64,000 nt of DNA from Antedon bifida (Eukaryota > Echinodermata > Crinoidea > Comatulida > Antedonidae): contig OY727100.1 in NCBI GenBank assembly GCA_963402885.1, positions 4,216,001 through 4,280,000 on the forward strand, written 5' to 3'. Of this stretch, positions 55,142 to 64,000 are shown piece by piece (the stretch's first letter is position 1; each line of letters opens with the position of its first letter). The notes beneath the pieces are model-generated. The model did no database searches. It had not been told where the DNA came from and saw nothing but the letters and a program-made list of their open reading frames with translations. The position numbers and the translations under genes are program-made.

Positions 55142-55568
55142 CAAATTGTTTGTTTTTATAAAGGTGGTATCCAGCCTGCAATTGTAGTTACAAACTTTAT
55201 TGTACTATCGCAACTGTAATTTTTTTAACTATTACTTTTCAGAAAATTATTTCTTTATTTTTCTTTATTTCTTTTTTTTTAAAGAACTAATTTACTTCCA
55301 CAGAGAAAAAACGAACAGGAGATAATAATTTTTTTGTGTGTATGAATCAAGTATTATTTCTAAGATAAATATTTCTTTTTCTATCCAATCTTTGGTCTCA
55401 TATATTCAACGGAAAAAGTTCAACAAAAAATAGTCTTCATGAAAAATTGGGGTTTTTTCAATATGTTTTTGTTTTTTTAATCGAAATAATCTTCATTTTC
55501 ACGTTCTTTTTTGGGAACATATGCATTTTAATTTAAAAGAGTTTTACGGACAAAATATATCTTTAATG
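55142..55568. mobile_element. Decayed TTAA MITE copy, weak
   Basis: Only faint landmarks remain: acttccacagagaaaaaac, atattcaacggaaaaa and a final ggacaaaatatatcttTAA. The assignment rests mainly on the last 18 bases. Confidence 0.35.
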
Positions 55569-56503
55569 CGTAAAACAAATAAAATTAGATCAGTATAGTT
55601 GACTGTTAAATCAGTTCATGATTGAAGAAACAATAATTATGTTGATATTATTTTATTTACATTATCTTAATTGATATTTATCTATACCTAATTTCTTGGT
55701 GGGTGTGTCTGATCGTTAAAGAAAGGGCAAATCCTCACTGCGATCTAATAAAAAATGACTCCAGTGAATAGTGCAAAATAAATTTCACCCAAAGTGCAAT
55801 TAAATTTCAACTTTTATAGGTCCTACAGTACGGTTGGGTTTTAATAGATATGTTATTGTAACATATGTAGATGATCTATAGAGCAAGGTAATATAAATTA
55901 TTGACTATCAATAGAAATTAGAGCAATGAAAAAGACTGTTTTATAGGAGCAGACGTTATCAAACGATTTCAACAGCAATTACCGAGCCGATGTTTATTGT
56001 AGTTAACACGCAAAAGCATGTTCCGGCCAACCATCTCGGTGAGCACGCTGGCCTAGCAGGTTTTACGTCCTATTCCTCAGCTACATACTCGGCAATTATA
56101 GGATAATTTATGCCCGAAGTGGATTCATACAGGGAGGTCGCATTTATTCTGTCTTTCTAAATCAGCTAGGCCTCCGTCATTAATTTGTTCTGTCGAGAAT
56201 TATCACGCTTCCAAGTCTTATGACACGTTACTTAACGTATGATTTACAGAGACTCTGGCTTAATTCAAATCGTCACATATCGTAGGCGATTTTTTTTCTC
56301 CAGAATATGAAACAATTGAAAGCAAATCACAAACTTGATGAGGTTGATGTAATTAACGAGGCACGATAGACAGCCGCTGAATGATTTAGATTTCTCCCAA
56401 TCGACAAATAAAAAATGGTACCAATCATTGCCACTCTGTACATGTTAGTTCGACCTTTAATTTCTCCAATGGTAGAATGGATATGAAACGAATGTTTATA
56501 ACT
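55569..56503. other. Non-coding stretch
   Basis: No gene or named repeat recognised. A GC-richer patch at 56020-56110 has no open frame of note. Confidence 0.4.
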
Positions 56504-56716
56504 GTTACAGATACCTGGTTCAAGTCTCTTAAAATTAAGAAATATGCCTACAGTTGTAAAATACAGAAATATATAAAATGGTGGCAAACAAAAATAAACA
56601 TAGATAATGTTACAGATGCCTGGTTCAAGTCTCTTAAAATTAATAAATATGCTTACAGTTGTAAAATACAGAAATATATAAAATGGTACCAAACAAAAAT
56701 GAACATAGGCCTAGAT
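56504..56716 (+). repeat. Tandem duplication of a 105-bp unit
   Basis: Units begin gttacagatacctggttcaa (56504) and gttacagatgcctggttcaa (56609). The period is 35 codons, so one open frame crosses both copies with repeated WFKSLKI and KYAYSCKIQKYIKW. Most differences change the amino acid and copy 2 has a 6-base insert (ggccta), so there is no sign of protein-level constraint. Confidence 0.8.
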
Positions 56717-57374
56717 AATGCCTTTAAATAACAAAAAAAACAAACAGTTAGGCCTATATTAACAAAAAAAAACTCCAGACAATGGGCTTTCGGTTGGTGA
56801 CCGCAATTTTTTTTCTGTAAAATTACGGTATATTTTGTCAATAATAAAATAACCTATTCAGTGGAACACATTTTATCTATCTATATATTTATTATTTTTA
56901 TAAACGAATAAACAGTACCGTATCCGGATCCGCCATAATACTGTAATTTAGTAGTGTAATGAATTTGGGAGACAGGATATCTTTAATTAAGGAAAAAAAA
57001 GTCTAGGCCTAATCCAATATTTGAATCGAAAAGTTAGAAAAAGATAGAGAAATAAGACACGTTCTAAACTTAAAATGAACTGGTTAGGGTTGATGGTGTA
57101 AATCAAATGAATCGCTTAATGAATTAAAAGTAAACACACATTTTGTTATGAAATATGTTGTCATAATAACATTAATTTACTCTAAATCAAAGTATTAATA
57201 ATATGTATGCCCTAATTTTATGGTCTAATAATAAATCGTGAACGAAGTTTATGTTTATAAAATACCAAATCAAACTTCTAAAGGTAATACGAATAATTGT
57301 ATATAATATTTATATTGTTAATATAGGCATAGGCCTAACTATAATTATTCCGACTATTTTCATAATACCATTAA

Positions 57375-57698
57375 AGATGTATTGTACCCCAAACAAATAC
57401 ATGAAAAATGATGATTAATTAAATCAGACATGTAATATGTTAATTTGTAGTTTTAATAAATTAAATCACTTTCGTAGAAAAAAAAGTTTTGACAAAATAA
57501 ATGGTTAAATTCAACCAAAAACACATTGGCTGGCAGGCAATTTGACTATTCTTTTGCTTTAAATTACAGTTTTTCAGGTAAATAGTGCTTTTTTCTATCC
57601 AATTTTTGGTCAAAGTGAATAATTATTATGTGACATTAAAATGGCATATTCAACAAAAAATGTTTATGGAACTATTTTTTCAGGGGGACAATATATCA
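57375..57698 (+). mobile_element. TTAA MITE, 324 bp
   Basis: Ends agatgtattgtaccccaaa and gggggacaatatatca, flanked by TTAA at 57371-57374 and 57699-57702. Same orientation as the copy at 51234. Confidence 0.8.
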
Positions 57699-57702
57699 TT
57701 AA

Positions 57703-58499
57703 TTATCTTGATCATAGGTAGAGAATTCGGCTATTACAGACTAATCACTATAGGTTTCAAGCGAACCAATAAAGTCAATTAATTTCTTCGCAAGAAAAGC
57801 TAAATATCACGAACACGGCTAGAGTCTGGCCGAACAAATTAAAGAAATAGAATTAACGAAATCAATCTAAAAACTACAAAAATATCTGACGTAAACCATA
57901 CCAAATCAAATCTGAATCTTCGAAGATATTTGATGAATAATAATTCGAGTGGTTGAATTAGCTTAACTTTGAATTTTTTAGTACAGACAATTGCCACAAA
58001 AAATAATAAAAATCATCATTCTAAACTAGGCGGATCTAGTGGGAAGCGGTCCCATCCGGTCCGGTTCTACTCTAAATTTCGGAAAATAGTGGTAAGATAG
58101 TTTCGCACTAGATTTTACAATCATGGCTAACGTTACTAAAACAATAATGATCTACCTTTGCAAGGTGATTAAAAAAAAACTTTTGAAACATTTCTTACTT
58201 GAAGATACACTTGTTTGTGAAGCTCTAGGCTACTCTCTAGGCTACTCAACAAATTAAAATTACTTAAATAAAAAATTATATAATATTATTCTGATTCTAT
58301 AATATTTACAGACATACAGAGCCCTCATTTGGTAAGCTGCTTCACGGAATCTCACCTACAGTAATACATACAATATATTTCTATCTATGGCCGAGACGTC
58401 TGACGGACTTAACTGTTTAAAGCACGTTTGGCTGTTCATATCCATACCATTGACCAATATCTCGTTCAGTGACCATCTTGACCAGAGGAGAGGCATTAA
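57703..58499. other. Non-coding stretch
   Basis: No gene recognised; AT-rich with no intact repeat apparent. Confidence 0.4.
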
Positions 58500-58715
58500 G
58501 CCCATACGTCTGAGGCAGATACAGCACTAGATGGAGGGGCTGCCATAAAAGTCAACAGTGCTGATCTCAAATGCTTAATGGGACCCCAGCTCCATACACA
58601 ACACCCGGTATTTCCCAGATGGTCTCCCATCCAAGCCATAACCCGGCCCAATGTTGCTTATCTTCGGTGATCTGACGAGAACCGGTGTTTCAACGTGGTA
58701 AGGTCACAGTAAATA
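58500..58715 (-). mobile_element. 5S rRNA-derived SINE, second copy
   Basis: The minus strand of 58590-58713 reads as 5S-like: the reverse complements of gatctgacgagaaccgg, ttgcttatcttcgg and ggtctcccatccaag are the 5S internal promoter boxes. The 3' body differs from the copy at 31625-32031, so only the 5S head is shared. Confidence 0.72.
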
Positions 58716-61700
58716 CAGCGATTATGATTATGTCTATAATATATAACAAAATATATGTTTGGAAGAAAGAAACAAAAATACGATGTTTCTACAAGATATA
58801 ATATGAATCATAAAATGTATTAACACTCATCATACATCAACACAATCAACGATGACAAATAATCATTTTATTTATTCTACGTACCATTATAACAAAAAAC
58901 ACTTTTCATCGGGTGTTCTTATTTTTGTTTCGCAGGTAAAATAAAAATAATAATAAATATAATAATTTATAATAAAATTTTATTTCTGTAATTAATTGGG
59001 CATTGGACAAACATTTCAAAGTATGTAATGAATATAATCTATTTGTTTTAATATCAATTCTTAAAACGGTTGTTAGGCTGACTTGAAAGAGATGAAAGGG
59101 CTCGGCATTTTCACCAACATTCAGTGAATAGAATGGTTTGGTGGTACAATACTATCAAATATACGGTATCATCACATGAATGGAAAGTGATGAAATAAAT
59201 AAACTGCCATCACGTGACCAACAACTCATAAACATAACCATGTAATTTTAATGTTAATAATGAATAACATCCTTCAGTACCACACGGACGAACTCGCTTC
59301 TACGAACGCGTCATCAAGCGAAGTTGACTTTTCGACCGGTAAAAACCACTGGCTGTTGTTGCGGTCAAACCTGACAAGCCTAAACAACCATGCATCAATA
59401 CTTCACTCGTTTTTGACAGGTATAAAGCGTTGTTATAACAAGCTCATATAACCATCATACTCGCGAATATGAACCCACTGCGCTCTAGTGTTACTTTTAA
59501 AACTGCTGGCACATTGTGTAGTAAAACGCTTTAAAATAAACGTGCAAAAATATTATTTACTTTAGACAAACGAACATAAAACCAAATTGGCCAGTAAGTA
59601 CAGTACCGCCTACTGTTATCTGAAGCCCCGGGGTCGATCATGGTATGTAAATGAATATCATGTCCAATATTATAGAACTGAAAGATTTTATCGTATAATT
59701 ACTTAACTTTTATGTAACGTAAGTTGGGACAGGAAATTTTCATTGTAATTTCAATTCAAATGAGGCCCTCCATTTTTGCTTCATAACGGTTTATATTTTC
59801 ATATTTTATTAGTAAATTTAATTTAATTTATTTAATTAATTTATTTGACCAACAAACCTAAAAATAGGTCAGGAAAAAGTAAAAGCGCTCTAAGCCACTA
59901 TGACTCAATGAATCAGTACCGGTAATTCCTTTACAATATAAAAATACATCAATTTGGTGAAAAACACTATTTTACACAAAAAAACCGATTACAGTACAAT
60001 TTTAAGATTTCAGGATGAAAATATAATTTAAATTAAATTAACAAGTACAATATTTTTGTTGCGGTTTTCAATTTATCAAGGAATAAGTACATTAAAAAAG
60101 ATTAACAGTACAAAATAAACAGTTTTCATTTTCTTATAGAGTGATTTAACATTTACGAAAAAAAGAACTGCAAAATAATGTTATTCGGCAATACAGATGA
60201 AAATATAAAGTAAAATATAAATTCGTTTCTTCCACTTGAAAGTAAAAATCTATAAAATGTTTAAGAATGTCTTTAACAAAAAAAACAGACAACTTCCATT
60301 TAATTAAAATATACCACCCTGACATGGGGAACATCGATTGTACAGTCACAAATCCTCTATCATGTTTCCAAATGAAATGAATCTCTATTTTACTCGAATG
60401 AAAGTTTATATAAAATATGAAATTCCAATTCAGCTTAGAACAATAGCAGTTGTATACAACTTTTTAACTAAGCAACGGTAAATGACTGGAACCTTTTTGG
60501 TTGCCGTTATTTTAAAGACTTTACAGTCATGTTTACTGCAAAAGTTGGAGAATTGTTTTTTAACGTTCTGAATTGAATTTTAATTGATGTTTACGTAATT
60601 GTAAAGCTTCGGCGTTTTTCCCAAGCAAGCGTCAGGGGGAAAATGGCAAACGGTTTATACTTTCTAGTATTTTTATCAGATAATCTATATTGTTTTGACA
60701 ACTCTTGTAAGATGACCACAGTGCTGATTTTGCCATTTTCAAGTTACAAGATATATTGTAATGTAATTTTATAGAATAAAAAAATGATTTGATTGATTGA
60801 TTCACGTTATTAATAGCATTGGTTTTTAATCTATCTAGGCCATACATTATTACGCAAGAGCTTAAAACTATAAAATGCTAGCTACATACATTAATCCACA
60901 CTTAGTGCATGGAGGTATAAAATTAGATTTTATCTATTTCCAGCTAATTTTATACCCCCATGCTTGGTGTAATGGTAGAACAGTTCATTGTTAGATACAA
61001 ACTACCGGTAACTTATTTTCCGCCAAATTAAGATTTACAGTTACCGCACCATGCATTGCTTGTCGGAAATTACAACCTCTGTTAATATTTACTGTGTTCG
61101 AAAACGTTCGATTTAATTACTTTGTCGAGACCGTTCTGAAGCTCCCCTGACAGAGTTTGTTTGCCCGTTCATTTTGTTTGTTTATACCAACCTGAAGATT
61201 TCTCTCCCTATGGTTTCTGATAAATGCAATATAACACTGAATCCCAGTTATTAATATTACCATAAGCATGGTCTATTTTGTAAGTTTATCGTTTCGTCAA
61301 TACGTAATAAGTAAACAGACAGTTATGAGTCTTAATATTGTAGCTGATGCTCTATCGGTAATTCGTACAGTATTAAACACAAATACTGTAGGGATAGTGG
61401 TAGATACAGTGCCGTGTGTATCCCAGATGGATAGATGTTCTGCTGACGTTAATATTCGTATGTTACGGCACACCACAAAAATGGTCTCCGAGTCAGTTCA
61501 GTGGAATAATGATATTATATAAAACATATATAAAAACCACAAGGTTATATAAAGAGATGAAAGAAAAGACATTAACTAATAACAAGATTATAACTTTTCT
61601 TTCATGTCCATGCCTTTAATACAGTATACAATTTCCTACCAATTTAAATCAGACAGTGTACTACTGTAAACTTTTTCAAGACTAAAAGTTAAAATACTTC

Positions 61701-61940
61701 CTTTTCAAACAAGGTTTTCATAATTTTAATTATCGCCACTTCTCGTCTATTTTATTTATGTACAGCGCAATGAGAGCTTGCTTATATGCGAATGAACTAT
61801 TATTATTGAGGATGAACTGTTTATCTATATATAGGCCTAAACAGAAATTGACGATGAAATAAATATCTGAAATGATTACAATATTGAAATTACAAAATAC
61901 TTTCCATAATGGAGTTTTTAAAGTAGAACAGAACAGTTAG
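58716..61940. other. Non-coding AT-rich stretch
   Basis: No supported gene. Short open frames (59251-59451, 61268-61522 plus; 60146-60349 minus) have no recognised domain or splice support. A short inverted pair, cttagtgcatggaggtataa and ttataccccca...tgcttggtg, lies at 60900-60970. Confidence 0.45.
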
Positions 61941-62142
61941 ATTCCAAAACTCTGGAACACTCTACCCCTCGAAATACGCTCATCAAAATCTGTAATCACA
62001 TTTAAAACTAAACTCAAAACTCTTCATCTCTTCAGAGAAGCATAATCACACGCTACTACTTGCACAGATCTTGGAAAACACAGCGCTTTGAAACCTTGGT
62101 CTCTTGCGCTTTATAAATGTTATTTATTATTATTAGGCCTGA
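61941..62142 (+). mobile_element. 5'-truncated LINE: end of the reverse-transcriptase ORF and 3' UTR
   Basis: The frame 61941-62045 encodes IPKLWNTLPLEIRSSKS then TFKTKLKTLHLFREA and a stop, the usual C-terminal signature of non-LTR retrotransposon ORF2 (CR1/L2/jockey-like). A stop just upstream at 61938-61940 marks the truncation point. The 3' UTR ends gcgctttataaatgttattt and a tta microsatellite, as in CR1/L2-type tails. Confidence 0.75.
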
Positions 62143-63001
62143 AAATGTTTTATACATTCGCCAACATTATAACTATTATTTAAACATTTGGTTTGGTAAT
62201 GATACGGGATTGGCAAAACATTTACAATTAGTGAAAGTACACCTATACTTTTTAAAAAGCTGTTTTTACATTGTGTAGAAATATATTATTATCTCAATAT
62301 AGTGCAAATGGCAAAAATAGGAGTTCAAAATATATTTTTATATTTGGCGTTAATACTAAACGAACATTTTTGACAAATTGAATTGAACTGAAACATTTTA
62401 TTTATACTTGGCGACCTTTGACATGAAAGAGTCATCAAATGAGGTGAAAAAACCCTTACAAGGGAGAAATCTTTACAACCCACAAAAACGCATCTTCGGC
62501 CCCAAACAAACCCTGCTCCGTGACCTAAGCTCAACTTGTCATCAATTATACAAGTATTTTATGGTAGAAAAGATGCACCAGCGATTCATGCTGACATTTA
62601 GTAGGAAGGCAGTATTTGACTACTCCGTCTTCATCACTACTGGCTACATTAATAAAACAAGATGAAGTCATGTCAATGAGGTAGATTAATCGATCGATGG
62701 AGAGAGTCATATTATTATATTGAAAGCTTACTTTGAAGCGTGCAGACGATATCTTGAGAGTTCAACGCGACCGTGTTGTTTATCAGTTTCAATTGAGACG
62801 AATTTAGAGAGATAGTGTCCATAAATTTGTGTTAATTTTCATTTATATTGAAATCTAGACAGTATTTATCAAATGTGAAATGTCGCTGAAGTTTATACGA
62901 CATTTATTTAGACATAATTTCATGAAAACATTAAGATTTTAAACAGAAATAAAAACAATATTCTAAGGATAACTTTGTACTATTGAAAAGTACGCTAAAC
63001 A
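62143..63001. other. Non-coding stretch
   Basis: An 85-codon plus-strand open frame at 62408-62665 has no recognised domain. No other feature is visible. Confidence 0.4.
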
Positions 63002-63004
63002 TTA

Positions 63005-63159
63005 AGCTCAAACTAGTGCGATGTGCCCAAATATGGTAGTGATGTGCCCAAATATGGTAGTGATATGCCCAAACATAGTAGTGATATGACATCATCATGT
63101 CCATATATGGGCACATCACATTTTTTTTTCACATACATTTTGATAGTGTAGACAGGGCT
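63005..63159. mobile_element. Harbinger-like MITE, 155 bp
   Basis: Ends agctcaaactagtg and tgatagtgtagacagggct, flanked by TTA (63002-63004 and 63160-63162). The left TIR has lost the tctacactatc part. The inner atgcccaaatatggtagtg is repeated. Confidence 0.75.
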
Positions 63160-64000
63160 TTAGAATAGGTTTAGAAAACATAGGTCACCACAGAAATACG
63201 CAAAGAGGCACAATACTATTCGAAAACATTTTTCAAATTTATACTCAGGCCGACTAATTAAAGAAGTTAGGCCTACAGTACACAGATGGACACATCAAAC
63301 AGGTATGTTCTATACAGACCACTTTTCTTTACCCGGATGGGCAGAAGTACTGTAGTTTCTTTATTAAAATAGAGACGATTTGTTTTCAGCAAAACCACCG
63401 GCGTTTGCGACCGCGCCGTATTTATTGAAAGTTACAAAAACTGTTTGTAGAACCTCCCAATATAATATTTTTAATATTTAAATAAATAAATATGCAGACG
63501 TTCATATCTAAATAGAGCGTTCAAAGATTAAATGATCTCTAAAAAGAGGAACCAATACCAACCCGATATCAGAGGATTAAATGTTAATATACCTGCATTA
63601 CCGTATGTATTATTTTTCAGCGTAGGGAAAATACCGCTGCGCGTGTTATCTATAAATTGAACATATCCTTTGGTTTTCACGGTGAGTCTGAAAAGGGATT
63701 ACATATTTAATTGAACTTTTGTTTGAGCGTGTGCCTCGATTCCCTAGCCGAGGTAACTCAAGAATTATGTTTAGGTTATACCATTGAATCAGGTGTATTT
63801 GTAGACGTCACCATGTCACTTGCATTACTCGAGGATCAGCGAGCTCGTCCCGCGACTCCTCAAAACAATCCAGGCGTGATTCGCAACAAATTAGAAAAAC
63901 TTTCTTTTTTTTAATTATGTTCTGTGTATAATGTGCAATTCTATATCGAAAGTGCATATCAATTGGTTTTCAGTTTGATAACGAAAGAGTATAGTTTATT
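63160..64000. other. Right edge, possibly approaching a gene
   Basis: Mostly AT-rich. At 63711-63914 a 67-codon plus-strand frame has higher GC and more coding-like text: after accATGtc it reads MSLALLEDQRARPATP then NNPGVIRNKLEKLS. I do not recognise the family and see no clear donor before the stop, so it may be an upstream exon of a gene to the right or chance. Confidence 0.25.

Noticed and set aside
56477-56731. 84-residue protein with a 35-residue repeat
   Set aside because: Differences between units are mostly amino-acid changing and include an insert; it looks like a neutral tandem duplication.

Overview
This is an AT-rich eukaryotic (metazoan) window with spliceosomal introns, many transposon-derived repeats and few genes. 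A forkhead gene of the FoxQ1 class, a RING/TRAF-zinc-finger/WD40 gene with TRAF7 architecture, a single-exon Mab-21/cGAS-like protein and a Link-module exon point to an animal. 5S-rRNA-derived and tRNA-derived SINEs, many short inverted-repeat elements and a strongly recurrent TAGGCCTA word suggest an invertebrate deuterostome such as an echinoderm. That last step is inference; no species marker is visible.

Layout. (1) 1-11214 is the edge of a satellite array, about 165 copies of a 68-bp unit, running off the left end. Each unit carries the same 10-base arm in both orientations, and copies are grouped into higher-order blocks. (2) 11215-18289 is mostly non-coding, with a Link-module exon at 14.6-14.8 kb, a 385-bp fold-back element and a long inverted repeat. 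(3) 18290-20410 (minus) is an intronless 706-residue Mab-21/cGAS-like protein. (4) 20411-24888 is non-coding. (5) 24889-36787 (minus) is a TRAF7-like E3 ligase gene. I reconstructed 14 coding exons from splice sites and reading phase. Two of them (27127-27275 and 27394-27542) are homologous, both 149 nt and in the same phase, so they should be mutually exclusive. Its last few codons were not found. (6) 43253-44320 (minus) is an intronless FoxQ1 with a TATA box upstream. Near its 5' side lie a tandem 345-bp duplication and a 230-bp copy of part of FoxQ1 flanked by 15-bp direct repeats. (7) 46-64 kb is gene-poor and filled with MITEs, SINEs, a LINE 3' end and homopolymer G/C tracts.

The three main genes do not form an evident functional unit. 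TRAF7-like (ubiquitin signalling) and the Mab-21/cGAS-like protein (possible nucleotide second-messenger enzyme) both belong to families tied to innate or stress signalling, but their proximity may be chance. Nothing prokaryotic, viral or CRISPR-like was seen. The strongest candidates for something undescribed are the mutually exclusive WD40 exons, the alternating-palindrome satellite, the partial FoxQ1 duplicate with target-site-like repeats, and 30-40 bp hAT-like micro-elements.
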